Counted from the stretch's first letter, positions 22,201-32,471 are shown. The stretch: DNA of 64,000 nt from Pelomyxa schiedti (GCA_020536535.1 JAHLWZ010000811.1:1-64000); one strand, 5' to 3'. Numbers and translations are program-made. The notes: generated by a model not told the origin, from the letters alone.

Positions 22201-23859
22201 TTCGACCGATTCTAATTTGGTTTCCCTTGGAATAGGTGTACACTCTGGCTTTTCTGCTTCCAGCTCAGAAGTTAGATTTGCATCGGAATGTGGTTCCAGT
22301 AATTGGTCTACTGGCGATATTTCTTTCATTGATGGTTGTTGCTCTGCTAGAGGCTTCACGGTTTCTAGTGCCTGGTTTAGACTGCAGTCTGTATGGAGAG
22401 TATGTTCTTGTTCTAGCGTGCATGGCTGTTTGAAAAGCGCTTCTTCTTTTTGTTCTGGAAGGTGTTGGTAATCATTTGTTTCAGTTGGTTTTTCATCATT
22501 GGCAGCAGCGAACTTCTCTTGTAGTTCCTTTGTAGGGGTGTTCTCCACTATTTGTGTCGGAGGTAGCGTTGTACTTGATTCATGAGTCAACTCATGGCTC
22601 TCTGTCGGTGTGTTAAGCACGTCTGAATTCGTTAGTATTGGCTTTGCAAGAGGCTCGTGATCCACTTTTACTGTACAGGGAGGAATGACCGCTATGCTGC
22701 CTGGAGCACAGTATTCCTGTCCTTCGATTGGGTGGCTAGGGGAACTGGAATGTTCCTTGTCATCGTGGACTAAGGGTTGCGCGATTTTTGGTTTCTTTGG
22801 CAGAGGAGAATTTGTATCAGGTGGTATATTTTCACTTGACTCCATAACCTGCTTGTGGGGAAGTACAACCTCAACGTCTTCTGCGGCCGTAGTTTTTTGG
22901 TGATGGGCTTTCTTTTGTTTTTTGTGCACCTTGAGTACCGAATGCGCTGGGGCATCTGAAGGACTAGTAATATTCTCCGTGATCGCGCAGGTAGTGGTGC
23001 CCTCTGAAGGTGCAGATACTGGCTGAATACCGGCTACTTCCCGCTCACAAATTGGTGCGGCAGTTAAAGGAGCGGCAGCTGTTTTCTCAGAAACTCCACA
23101 CGAAACGGTATTCGACGCGCCCGTTGTGTCCCGGCGCGCCGCCTCGCCCTCATCAGTCCCCTCAGCAGCTCCATCAGCACCCAACTTGTCAGCAAACTCG
23201 TCATCGAAGTAGGCCTCGCCGACAGCCTCGGCCTCCGCGCCGGGCTTTTTGGCCTGGCCGGGCATATGGGTGAGGCTCCTCCTCGGCTGCGGCGCCGCAG
23301 GCACGAAGACTGCGGGGCACGGGGCGCCGTTGTCCACGTCGATGGTGTCGACGGCGACGGGCCTGTGGGCAGGGCGGAAGCCCGCCCCCGACCACGTCGC
23401 GTCGTACTCCCACCACTCCTCCGTGTCGTCCACGAGCTCCCCGCTGCGGTGCTGCTGGGGCTGGTCAATCCGCGTCCGCGTCACGCCGTCGCGGCGGCGC
23501 GACTTGTTCACGCGTCGGAGGGCGGCCGTGGAGCCCGTGCTGCTACTACTAGTAGTAGTGGTAGTGGTGGTAGTGGTGGTGGCAGTTCCAGTTGCAGTTG
23601 CAGTTGCATTGGCAGTTACGGGTGCGGGGTTGTTGGTCTCACTGCGAGATTCTGTCACCTCGGGTTTGGTAACAGCTGGGGTAGGAATGGTCGACGACGA
23701 GGTGTCGGGGTGTGGGGCGGAGCCAACTTGGGGCTGTGGTGAGGGTGCCGATTTGCGACGGAGGACCAGTCTAATGACCCACAAGCACAAACGTAGGGCA
23801 CCCGCCAGTGCCGGACATAAAAACCTAACAACGGCATACAACACGCGCCTAACTCCCAT
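19270..23859 (-). CDS. 1529-residue anchored Pro/Glu-rich repeat protein
   Basis: A single uninterrupted frame of 4590 bp, in a region where most genes have many introns. The N-terminus (about residues 5-33) is a hydrophobic and basic segment (AGALRLCLWVIRLVLRR) that would anchor the protein with the rest in the cytoplasm. About 1300 residues follow, dominated by Pro, Glu, Thr, Ser and Val, certainly disordered. Near the C-terminus are three copies of a module of about 34 residues, PGKLKLPxGLDPTKMxPGMxPPM followed by QLKKETQ, at about 19870-19770, 19730-19630 and 19560-19470. The third is diverged. The last residues are basic (RPPTNRHHS). Module spacing and shape suggest short binding motifs for a repeated partner. 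No enzyme domain was seen. It lies head-to-head with the MORN gene. Confidence 0.8.
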   Translation of the reverse strand: MGVRRVLYAVVRFLCPALAGALRLCLWVIRLVLRRKSAPSPQPQVGSAPHPDTSSSTIPTPAVTKPEVTESRSETNNPAPVTANATATATGTATTTTTTTTTTSSSSTGSTAALRRVNKSRRRDGVTRTRIDQPQQHRSGELVDDTEEWWEYDATWSGAGFRPAHRPVAVDTIDVDNGAPCPAVFVPAAPQPRRSLTHMPGQAKKPGAEAEAVGEAYFDDEFADKLGADGAAEGTDEGEAARRDTTGASNTVSCGVSEKTAAAPLTAAPICEREVAGIQPVSAPSEGTTTCAITENITSPSDAPAHSVLKVHKKQKKAHHQKTTAAEDVEVVLPHKQVMESSENIPPDTNSPLPKKPKIAQPLVHDDKEHSSSPSHPIEGQEYCAPGSIAVIPPCTVKVDHEPLAKPILTNSDVLNTPTESHELTHESSTTLPPTQIVENTPTKELQEKFAAANDEKPTETNDYQHLPEQKEEALFKQPCTLEQEHTLHTDCSLNQALETVKPLAEQQPSMKEISPVDQLLEPHSDANLTSELEAEKPECTPIPRETKLESVESLQEVNLVLLGNEDLKLGSDLNSALSTAQKPEPEPERAVGDKLTEITESAVKSQTQEPLQVLEPETTFKLEPEVIEQKNETPGEFVQKTDQECVNQDSVQQPGQEGPPPEPAEDEFVESDFKPVSEPEIKLEDTLEEERKPVPELTCDLTPTTPEPEIQFKPETPLDSLNPKQEPVFDPVADNKQKQEIISETVPVPVPVLEPETEPVPVPAPNPVGELVPESQPSSEETAILEAEKNIGATQIASHETESAQVHEPPNADFDPTQETLHELGAEPPRNSEEEQGFSDSREKRLCEPIADVLHQPSTSSEDITVSPNHQEPKEENPVETKLERNVEVVPNVPEVLPLELNIPPEIQLKDTETNELIAPEPETKSATQVGENSPVDMADRYTEPKEQKLDSQDTDDLSPAPQQTIEGGTMEPEPHSTELGSDSAQGSACIVEGQTTPTEIREHSPESGASPQPTPEQVQPELGNLDEVDRRRSEDEPEVPPEPVKVLTPDKEVALQTEQKPKEELPNQLVDFAGEKPLELTPVGEIEQATETELKPTEEAQPNLQSQQVPELHSEPLAEVLPPLQPAEDPTLLHQEAETISISPQTPESPVSSLESQSVNPPDIEKEQPAPNTAAPNEVVEAKSISEETHEHEELEVNMEVNQKLQTEPEITIAPSELELKSLPSQTEQLGPNVDPVPISDQKIEPEAEQVPTKEEVPKAEDMPEQESVPAPEVEQNLIPEKDNTPVESPKVPVITNPSSGIEPTESQQASEPLSLTGELPSPPQSVSKPMPGKLKLPVGLDPTKMIPGMVPPMQQLKKETQSTSSPSAEGDTQPPPAKPMPGKLKLPLGLDPTKMRPGMAPPMRQLKKETQPAPPSAPEDEPQQQEPVAKPAPGKLQIKLNLDPTRMLPGSRSPSLSQIKKAKATSAAAEPPQPPAEDAETDSHITDTVDSPPQHSTSVPNDSKPTMATRPKGPANRRPPTNRHHS

Positions 23860-24673
23860 CTTTCTTCTTTGTGGCTGCTTTTTTTCGTTTTTTGTTGTTT
23901 TTGAGCTCCGTGATTATCGACGAAAGAAAAGACGGTTGGAGGGGCGCAAAACGGGGCAAAGCACAAGCCACGGCACCAGAAGAGGGCCAGGGCGAGCCGG
24001 GGGACGTAGGAGAGGAGATTATGGGTCTCGCAAAGTCGCCGTGACCTACGCCAACGGGGCCACGTACGTCGGCCCGGTCGACGCCGAGGGCGAGCGCCAC
24101 GGCTTCGGCACCCTCACCTACGCCAACGGCGACGTCTACCGCGGCGGCTTCTCCCGCGGGCGCCGGCACGGCCCCGGCGGCGAGCTGCTCTTCGCCCGCG
24201 GCGGCTGGCACCGCGGGGCCTTCCGCGGCAACCGCGCCCGCGGCCCCGGGCGCGCCGCCTACCCGTGCGGCGCTGCCTACGCCGGCGCCTTCGCCGCGGA
24301 CCTCCCGCACGGCGAGGGGGTCCTGGCCACCTGCGGGGCGAGGCTCCCGCCTCACGAGCCGTGCTTCGCGCTTTGCGTCGACGGCGGGAGAGGGAGAGGG
24401 AGAGGGCGCGGGCGGGGAGTCGGGGGGGAGGCCGAGGGGGTTGTTTACAGGGGGCAGTTTGTGAGGGGGCGGGCGCATGGGAGGGGGTCGGTGGACAGGG
24501 CGAGGGACGGGGCGCGCTTGGTGGCTGCGGGGTTGTTCGACTCTGGAATGTATGTGGGGGACGCCACCAGCGCCTCGTTGGGGGATGATGAGGGAGCTAC
24601 CGCAGTCTCTGTGGAAGAAGGGAGGGAGGACGAGGATGAGGACGAGGGGGACTGCATGGGTGGTCATGAATAA
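23774..24673 (+). CDS. MORN-repeat protein, very GC-rich
   Basis: From about 24040 the frame has successive MORN units: YANGATYVGPVDAEGERHGFG, YANGDVYRGGFSRGRRHGPG, GGWHRGAFRGNRARGPG and YPCGAAYAGAFAADLPHGEG, with one more after a Gly/Arg linker (VVYRGQFVRGRAHGRG). An acidic tail follows. MORN repeats bind phospholipids or scaffold membranes and the cytoskeleton. The start is unresolved: the only in-frame ATG is at 23774, which overlaps the 5' end of the divergent minus-strand gene by 86 bp and adds a hydrophobic stretch. A spliced 5' exon or a start nearer 24000 is equally possible. The coding region is far richer in G+C than its neighbours. The stop codon overlaps an AATAAA signal at 24668-24673. 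Confidence 0.7.
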   Translation: MTHKHKRRAPASAGHKNLTTAYNTRLTPIFLLCGCFFSFFVVFELRDYRRKKRRLEGRKTGQSTSHGTRRGPGRAGGRRRGDYGSRKVAVTYANGATYVGPVDAEGERHGFGTLTYANGDVYRGGFSRGRRHGPGGELLFARGGWHRGAFRGNRARGPGRAAYPCGAAYAGAFAADLPHGEGVLATCGARLPPHEPCFALCVDGGRGRGRGRGRGVGGEAEGVVYRGQFVRGRAHGRGSVDRARDGARLVAAGLFDSGMYVGDATSASLGDDEGATAVSVEEGREDEDEDEGDCMGGHE

Positions 24674-25006
24674 AGATGGATGGACCATGAAGCATTACAC
24701 TACCTTCAATAAATTCTCTCATCTCTGAGTTGGGGAAAAAAACATCTCCATGATATATCTAGATGATAGTGGCACTGGCAATTATTACAGCCCTGTTCTC
24801 TGGTCCCACATCTCACTCACAACCATGTCCACTTACCGAAGTTCACAATCAGTACAAGAAGCGGAACCTGTTGCACACAAAGCTCGCCTCAACGAAAACC
24901 ACGACCTAACGGATACCCAAGTCTTGCTTTAAAAGTTGAAAATAAATTTTTTCTTTTAAAAGAAGAGGGTTTCTTCGTAGTCTACGATTTGCCCACGGTT
25001 CGGGTG
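24674..25006. other. convergent intergenic spacer
   Basis: It separates the 3' ends of the MORN gene and the RPRD1-like gene. It holds two AATAAA-type signals on the plus strand (one at the MORN stop and one near 24709) and no coding evidence beyond a 60-codon frame without motifs. Confidence 0.5.
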
Positions 25007-27154
25007 TCAAGAAAACTGAGCCCAAGGTTGTGTGGTTGGTCCTAACAAAACAATAAGGCAAGACTGTAACAGAGTGAGGCAATATACCATATTGTGAGTA
25101 GTCAAAAGTATTCATCATTGACTGTGCTGGTGGGTGAAGAAGAGATGGGTCCAGTTGCCCTATTTGGCCATCTCCTTCCAGGAGAGGCGCTTCATGCAAC
25201 GGTGCTTGTTGTGGTGGAGCAAGGTGTTGAAGGGATGGTTGAATCTGCTGGGTGGGAGGTAATTGTGGGGGTTGTTGTGAAGGATTCAGTGGCGAAGGCT
25301 GAAGTGCTGGGGGTATTTGTGGGGGAAGCTGGTTTTGGTCTGGAGGTAAAGTGCTCTGGCGCATTTGAGGTGCATTCTGTGGGTGTGTCTGTTGTGCTTG
25401 AAGTTGAGATTGCTGAGAAGCCAATGATTGGTCGACAGATGACGAACTTGCATTGGTGATGCCCTAATTTGGATAAGTTGGAATTTGGAAAATGGGGTTG
25501 TATGTACTGTAGGAGGCGGAGAATTAAGAAGGGGTGAGAGTGTTGGCGCAACAGGTTCGAAATTGGGCAATAGTTGTTGGTTGTCCACCTGCCACAAAAT
25601 GAGTGCGCGTGCCCAAAAGAATTTGTGTACACACGTCTACAGCTTTGGTTTCACCAAAATTAACTGGTGGTGTGGGTGGCAAATCATCGAACTCCGATAA
25701 TGTCCGTACATCCACAGAATCAGCAATCCTATCAAATGTTACCTGGTTAAATTACTTCATTATAGACAGGTCATACAATTTGCGCACACCTCTGTCTTTT
25801 GGGAGCCGGTTGCTGATATTGCATCGCGGGTATGGTATCAGGTTTGGGAGGAACAGGTGCAGTGAGAGCATCCAGAGGTGGTTGATAGACGGGATAGGAC
25901 GGTTGGCTTGTCACATCATAGATTGGTTCCGAGGGAGGATGATAAGTATTGCTAGATCTCTGGGGCAGAGTTTCATACAAATGCTGTTTGGGACTAAGGT
26001 ATACAATTATCACATAAGAACACACCTTCATTTTAGGCTTCAAAAGGTCAATGCTTGAGAGTGTCCTTTTTAGATCCTAATGAAAAACAGTCATTACTTA
26101 TAAACTGTTGTTGTACGTGCCTGTGTAATTATCTGATGATCACTGATTAGCTTTTGTTGTAGGGCCAATTCTTCTGAGAGAAGGCTTGCAAGTTTCATTC
26201 TCTGGGAAATATTGTCGTCAATACATGTACTGTACTCTTCTGTAACTTTGATTGCGTCATCAAGTGCTTGAGCTAATTCTGCAATATCTTCCTGACCTAA
26301 AAATATGAGCACTAAATTGCTGAGATACAATAGGAACATGTTGCAGATGGTAGATGCTCTCCAGTTATAATTGTGCGTGGGATTTGACGGTATTTATCAG
26401 AGTGCATCTGAAGCATGGACTCGGTTGCTTCCACATTCATAAGTGCTGCCGCAATAGGATGCTTGCTTGCTTGCTTTGTTGTGTTAATGGATTGAAGTAG
26501 TAGTGGAATACATACAGGTGAAGGCATCCGTTGATCTGTCTACAATATGTACTCTTAGTTTTTACTTTATTTATGTCTGGTAGAACATACCCCAAATTTG
26601 CCCAGTACTGATCGCAAGTCACGTATAAATTCAGGGGGAAAAACACTTCGATCCTCCCAAATCTGCACAATTCGAGAAATTTGTCGCCTGATATCGGGAT
26701 CAACTTCCCTGAAAGGAGTAAAATGCAACACGCGATAGTCTTCATAAATTTGACCTGGATACATGAGCCAGGGCATCCGGTAGAAAGCGGCCAAATTCCT
26801 TGATGAAATCGGGTCCCTTGCGACGGCTGTTTTGCAACACATCATTAGCCAGATACAAGTACAAGAGTTTTCTGTCAGGTTGAGCTAATGCAGAAGTTAT
26901 GTGAGGTCTACACCTTGCAGGTAAAAAAAAAAAAAAAGTAAACCAGCAAAGAGCTCCCTGTTCCATATATGAGCACTCTCAGAGGCCCTTTTTCGGTGGA
27001 AGCAAATCCAATGCGACAACGCTGTTTCCGTAGTTGAGAACGAGCCAAAGAGGAAGGGAAAAAAAAGGAGATCCGTTGTACTTTGGATGCTCTCCTGCGT
27101 GCCGTTCATATGGTTGAATTTATCGAGCAAAACACTCTCAGAGTAGGCCGCCAT
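25007..27154 (-). CDS. RPRD1: CID-domain RNA polymerase II CTD-binding protein (RPRD1/Rtt103)
   Basis: About ten exons. The N-terminal CID domain is diagnostic: MAAYSESVLLDKFNHMN, then ESIQTLSHWICFHRKRASESAHIWNRELF, then DRKLLYLYLANDVLQNSRRKG, and finally REVDPDIRRQISRIVQIWEDR. These pieces join across introns at about 27075-27020, 26943-26890 and 26781-26724. A central helical coiled-coil region (ELAQALDDAIKVTEEY, SQRMKLASLLSEELALQQKL) corresponds to the RPRD C-terminal helices. The tail is Pro/Gln-rich and disordered and probably ends FDYSQYGPTTQPWAQFS at 25007. The protein would bind the phosphorylated CTD of RNA polymerase II and act in transcription termination or CTD dephosphorylation in the nucleus. 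It starts 89 bp from the divergent TIPIN gene. Confidence 0.88.
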
Positions 27155-27243
27155 CGCCTCTGTCCCCTCTTGTTTTTTAAATAAATAAATAAAAAAACTA
27201 AATCTCGGCCGATCTGGACCTCATAACGATCAAAACACAAAAG

Positions 27244-28666
27244 ATGCGTGGAGTCTACAACAAGTTGCTGGAGGAGAGGAAGACGTCAGTTACCCCCGCC
27301 GTCCCCTCGCCCTCTGTGGTCGCCCCCTCGAGGTCCACCTTGGGTGGTGGGGGTGCCCCGGCGGCGCCGCGGGCAGGAGGAGGCCCCCCGCAGCCGCAGC
27401 CACAGCCACAGCGGCAGGCACAACAGGGCGCAGCGGAGGAGCAGGGGAAGCAGGGAGCGGGGAGCGGGGAAGGCCCGGGGCAGCAGCAGCAGCAACAGCA
27501 GGCGGCCAAGCCGAGGCAGGTCAAGAAGAGGACCCAGCTGACCCTGGAAATGCTGGCCACCCCGCAGCTGGGCCTCCCCGCCTTGTTGGGTGCGCTAAAG
27601 GAGTTCAAGGCCCCCGCCAAGCCCAAGTGCTACGAGGACGAAGAGGGCCTGCGGCTGGGGCTGGGGCTGGGGCTGGACCAGAACGAGAAGGAGGGGGGAG
27701 AGGGAGAAGGAGAAGGGGAAGGGGGACGCGGGGGGCTGGGGATAGCGAGCGGGGCAGAGGTGGCGGAGCAAAGGGGGGCACTGAGGATGCTGGTCAGGCA
27801 GTATGAGGCCTGGGGGGCTTCTGTGTGCCAGAACATGCCCCTCGACACTCTCGTGGCCCAGCTGGAGAAGCTGACTCCCAGTCTCAAGGTGTGTGTCTAT
27901 GTGAGAGATGTTTGTGTTTGTTTTGCTTTTCCTTTTTAAATTATGTGTGGTCACATTTATCAGATAATGGTGGCAAATATTGAACAGGGGCTTGATCCTC
28001 TTAATGGAACAGGTAACTCTCCTCTCCCAAGTAATTATGGGAAATTTATGACCCTAAGAAAATGAAGAAAAGGCAGAAAATGGGTTTGTTGTTTCACACC
28101 TTCTGATACAATTTTCCCTGCTTTACCTTTTTTTTTTCTGATTTGCCCCCTCCCCCTCCCTTCCTTTTCTTTCATCTTTCAGCTGAATTAAATCCTTTTA
28201 ATTTCTTTATTTTATTGTTATGTTCGTTTACAGACTCAGACCATTGGATCTACCTTCTGAGTCACCGCTTGTCACTACGGAGCCCACAGAACCTGCGATC
28301 GGCTCCGCATCAATTCCTTCTGGCCCAACTACTGACTCCACGGAACCTATTGCTGTCTCAAATCCAGAAAAACCCCCAACTAACAAGCCAAAAAAAACAA
28401 AAAAACCCAAACCCATAACAAAGCCACGACGCAAAACCAATGCCCCATCACCACAAGAAACACCAAACCAAAGTGAAAGGGATGCTGATTCTACAGAACA
28501 ATCCACAGCAATCACACAACCACAAAAGAGGTCACCACCCACAACACAAGAACCTTCCAACAGCATCACACACACTGAAACTGACCAAGCCACAACAAAT
28601 TCCACTGATGTCCCAGCCACACCTTCAAGAAAAAGACGTCTGGTTAGACATTCCACCCAATCATAA
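27244..28666 (+). CDS. TIPIN: TIPIN/Swi3/Csm3 replication fork protection protein
   Basis: Exon 1 (27244 to about 27888) has a Pro/Gly/Gln-rich head and then the Swi3 domain: RTQLTLEMLATPQLGLPALLGAL, FKAPAKP, and after a Glu/Gly-rich insertion ALRMLVRQYEAWG and DTLVAQLEKL. These match the TIPIN core (LDxxRLLSxxGLPALR, LxxLIRxxxxWAHxLFPxxxFxDFxxRxExL). Exon 2 (about 27964-28010) adds IMVANIEQGLDPLNG. The last exon is Thr/Pro/Lys-rich with a nuclear-localisation-like KKTKKPKPITKPRRK and ends RLVRHSTQS. The joining of exons 2 and 3 is not resolved. The family pairs with Timeless/Tof1 at stalled replication forks. The low-complexity insertion splits the domain between its first and second helices, which is longer than usual. 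Confidence 0.75.
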
Positions 28667-28737
28667 TTTGTTTCTTGTTGTGAAACAAACACAGAGAATC
28701 CAAAAATCAACTGCAGTTTATGCAAGTACGAGGCAAA

Positions 28738-28768
28738 CCAAGAAAAGAAAAGAAAAGAAAAGAAAAAA
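28738..28768. repeat. (AAAAG)n microsatellite
   Basis: Five or so copies of a purine pentamer lie in the 3' flank of the TIPIN-like gene. It is a simple tandem repeat with no coding role seen. Confidence 0.8.
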
Positions 28769-28865
28769 TAAGCCAATACAGCACCTCATAGAGTTGCTGA
28801 ATTCTTTGGTTTGTGCAACAAAATTACAACAAAAAGCCAACTGTTGCTGGTTACCAGGTGCCATT

Positions 28866-29415
28866 TCAATAGATCAATGAGATTGAGCCGGAGGAGACAA
28901 TGGTGGTGGGTCTCTGATAACAACAACAGCGTGTGTTACGTTTTGTACCTAAACCGTGTATCCTGGACTTAGTTATGGGAACACACAAATGACCTTTACT
29001 AGTACAGAATATATTGGTTGCAGACACACACCGTCGGTAGCACAGGGATGATGAAGTTGGAGTAAATGCTCGACTTGAGCACAAAGTACCCGTCGCGCGA
29101 CTTGGCCACGCCAAACGCGTGCCTCTTCCTCTCCTCGGGCGTCTTTTGTTGTTGCTGTTGCTGTTGTTGTTGTTGGGCGGGAGGTTGTTGCTGCTGAGGC
29201 ATCGGGTGGCCTGTTTTGGGTCCAACGTGGGGCCGCCGGTGTGGCCTCATTGGGGACTGGTTGGTGCCTCCTTGTGGCGGTGGTTGTGGCTGCTGCATAA
29301 TTGTGGGTGCGTTGTTGCGCCACACCTTGAGAACAATAAGGTGATGGAAGCTTGGAGTCCATGTTGCTACAAAGAGGCAAGACCACAGACAGACAGCGAC
29401 CAGCATAACCCCCAA
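28866..29415 (-). CDS. Gln-rich protein with conserved-looking C-terminal motif
   Basis: A continuous frame from the ATG at 29415 has a hydrophobic first 20 residues, then a Pro/Gln-rich region with a run of ten Gln, then TPEERKRHAFGVAKSRDGYF and VLKSSIYSNFIIPVLPT. The frame either stops at 28999 or continues after an intron with donor near 29030 into 28866-28945. An alternative start at 29361 would use another frame for the N-terminus. The globular C-terminal 40 residues look like a real fold, but I do not recognise the family. The neighbours are nuclear proteins on both sides, so a nuclear role is possible. Confidence 0.45.
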
Positions 29416-29543
29416 AGTGTCATAGTGACGTCTGAGGGATTGGTGTCAGAGTCTGAGTGACCAACCCGTCTCAACTTGGGAATTTCCAGGTGTTCTTCGC
29501 GGAAGAGCCAGTTTCTTCTTATTTTCGCAAGGCGTTGGGGGAG

Positions 29544-30618
29544 ATGTCGTCGTGTCCGGTGTGTCGTAAGTGGTTGAACAACGACTTGCGGAACTCGGGT
29601 ATAAACAGGCACATTGACGAGTGCTTGAACACGTAAGTGCCATATCAGCGACTGGGATCTCATTTCTTTTGGGGGTTGCTTAGCGCTATGCGAATCACGA
29701 CTCTTATGTTGAAATATAAAGCACGTTTCTGCAAGAAGAAGACGCTCATAAGCACCCGCACCTGGGCGCCGCTGCGCCGGACGCAAATACACAACACCCA
29801 ACTGACGGCACGTCCGTAGATACAAATGTGGTGTCAATAATCGCTAATGCCCATGGCGATGCACAGCAGAGTAATACTTCATCAACTAATGAAGCAGCTA
29901 CGCAGCCGCCTCCGCTGCGTGGAGAAGGAGAAGAGGATCCTAGTACAGGGTACTTTTAACTTTCGCTTCTCTCCTGCACTCATTTTTCCCCCGCCAAAAA
30001 AACTGTCTGTTTATCTGTAGTGGAGCACTCTCTGTTTCCTGCCCGTTCCCACTTTGTCACTCTGTGTTGGAGGAAAGGTTTTAGACTTGTTACTTTCCCG
30101 TTTATATTGTCAAGTAGCCATTCGACTTTGTCGAGCATGCCTTGACTACCCACGCAACGGAAACACTTTCTATAAGCTGCCCTGTTTGCAAACTTCAAGT
30201 GTGCATAGTGTACAAATACAAACCGCCCACCACCGACATTGACCACAACCATAAAAAAAAGGGGGAGGCACTGCCACCAAGCAACCTGATTGAACACCTC
30301 ACTACTTCTCATGGGGAACTTCTACAACCCGAGGTTGTTGTGCCTGAACTTGGTTCTGGATATGTTGGTAGATGCCATTCACCACCTCCCGGGACAATAG
30401 GCTGCGGGTGAGGGAGCAATTCCACAGCAACTTATTCCTATATAGAACGAACTCTCGATGCACCGGCCGGAGCTGAGTGCTCGATATGCCTTGCAACTCT
30501 GTATACCAACGACGTTGTTGCGACACTAGATTGTTTCTGTATGTTCCACAAAGAATGCATCAACAATTGGTTTGCTAAGCACGGAGCGCGGTCTTGCCCT
30601 CTGCATGAGGCCCATTGA
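29544..30618 (+). CDS. UBZ plus RING-type E3 ubiquitin ligase
   Basis: Exon 1 encodes SSCPVCRKWLNNDL and then INRHIDECL, a UBZ4-type Cys2-His-Cys zinc finger that binds ubiquitin. A polar, low-complexity linker follows. A second CPVC finger (CPVCKLQ with EHLTTSH) comes next. The last exon gives a RING: CSICLATLYTNDVV, LDCFCMFHKECINNWF, SCPLHEAH, stop at 30616-30618. Two RING ligands differ from consensus: a Cys replaces the usual His before FH, and the last ligand position is His (CPLH) instead of Cys. It may still bind zinc as a variant RING. The first internal intron boundary (29634 to about 29730) could not be resolved in frame. It probably acts as an E3 in DNA-damage or nuclear ubiquitin signalling, by family analogy. 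Confidence 0.65.
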
Positions 30619-30701
30619 ATTCTATTCTATCCAAACCAAACAAAAAAAAAAAGATCTCGCAGATCCAATTTTCAAGATTTCAAAAAAAGGAAATTAAAAA
30701 A

Positions 30702-32471
30702 ATGGCAACGAGTGGCATGCAGATGCAGCCGGTAGCGGTCCAGCCCGGATCTACGACCTCTGTTAGTAACCCTCCGAACACGTTCGCACCCAATGATGCC
30801 AATATGACCGGAAATCCGTCTGTGCCCACGCAACGGCAGGGACGTCCGGGCAGATCTACGAGCCGCGATTCCATGAGCAGGAGCCCTAGCCCACGGGAAA
30901 GGAATTTCAAACGCAGCGCGAGCCCCGGAAGCAAGTCGCACAGTCCCGACAAGTAATTTTTTTCTTGCGATTATATGAAATGGGCGATGCATTGTATTTT
31001 TTTTTTTTTTTTTTCCTTCGTAGAGGACTCATTAGTGATTTAGAAACCTAGACAGTGACAATACCACCATCTATGTTGGAAATTTGGATTACGACTCTAC
31101 CGCCAAGGAAATATAGTAAGAAATCCTCACTTTAAAATGTGTTCTTATTTTTACTTTTCCAGCAAGGAGTTTTCTGAGTTTGGCCCAATAGTTTATACTG
31201 CTATTCCACTGTTTCCTACTGAGACATCCAAAGGTTATGGCTTCATACAATATGCCAAGTAAGAGTAATTCTCCCTTTCCTATTTTACTTAGTTCACATA
31301 GCCCTGCCTCAGCTGAAAAAGCTGTCAAGTTAATGCGTGAGTCAACTTCCTTACTTATTATTCTATGTAATGCGCAATGCATTCAATCGCTGCCTGAATC
31401 GACACACAATCCACACTTCTTTTCTTTCTGAGTGTCCTACAAACGGCTACCAGTTTATTATGTTGCCATATCAATTCATATTCAATTACTTCACTCCTAT
31501 ATACATACTCCATTTTCATTGTTGCATGCCCCTGTACTGCTTTCCCTCCAAAAAGCTTCTCGCTTTCCACAGCTTTAATTCCCTTTGATTCTTTTATAGA
31601 TCAATCGAGATTGCATGGACGTTGTATAACTGTACGCTGGGCCACCCGTGGGGCTCACAGAGGCAGGGTTGATGAATACAGACCGAATCTTGATGGGTAT
31701 TACTGCTCTGTCCTTTGTATTTGGTATTCACACATTGCAATGATTACAGTGAACTTAAGCATGAACGTGACCGGTAATACTTCACTCTATAAAATCGTAA
31801 TGACACATCCAGAATTGTTCGTGTAAGTGGTGATTTGTCACCTGAGCCGCGCAGATTCAGTGGTTATCAAGGCCGACCCCCTTTCCGCCCTGCATTCCGC
31901 CGATCTCGTGCATACTCCAGGTCTCGTTCACGCTCATGGTCTCGTTCAAGGTCGGGGTCGCGTTCGCGTTCACGCTCTTTTTCAAGACGCCGTCGTTCTT
32001 CTTCACGCTCCCGATCTTCACGTTCACGCTCCACCTCACGCTCCCATTCTAGATCGAGGTAACCGAATACATCCCTTTCTTCGTATTAACTCCCACCTCA
32101 GATCACCTCAGATCCCTAAACCAGGCCACCAGTTAACATCCATTGGAACGCAGCCTATGGGCGCAGTTTCCGCTCCCTTACCGCAACAGCCTCAACCAAT
32201 AGTCCAATCTATGCCTTCTGTTGCCCCTGTTCCAATCCCAATGCCGGCAACAACGCCCTTACCTGTGCCAACCATGCCAACCATGCCCATGTCGGCACCT
32301 ATGCCCTCGCCCATGCCACCCACAAACACAACTACACCCACACAATCTGCTGCTCTTCCCCCAACCGCACCACCCCCTGTTAGTTCCCACCACAGTTCCT
32401 CACACCACAACCATGGTCATGGTCACCACCACCATCATTCCTCCCATGATGGTAGGTCACACCGCCACTAG
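30702..32471 (+). CDS. RRM plus RS-domain splicing factor (Tra2/SR-like)
   Basis: Seven exons join in frame. Exon 1 has Ser-Pro/Ser-Arg dipeptides (SRSPSPRERNFKRSASP). Exons 2-4 give one RRM with RNP2 IYVGNLD, then YKEFSEFGPI, RNP1-like KGYGFIQYA and LHGRCITVRWA. An RS domain of about 50 residues (alternating Arg-Ser and a SFSRRRRSS core) follows in the fifth and sixth exons. The last exon is Pro/Met-rich and ends in a His-rich block (HHNHGHGHHHHHSS). Introns are about 30953-31054, 31114-31162, 31260-31290, 31336-31600, 31695-31810 and 32058-32099. It would bind exonic enhancers and promote splice-site use, as expected in so intron-dense a genome. The His-rich tail is not typical of the family. 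Confidence 0.9.

Noticed and set aside
20040-22900. Several 75-236 codon plus-strand ORFs
   Set aside because: They are antisense shadows of the 1529-residue Pro/Glu-rich gene, whose biased codons keep other frames open.
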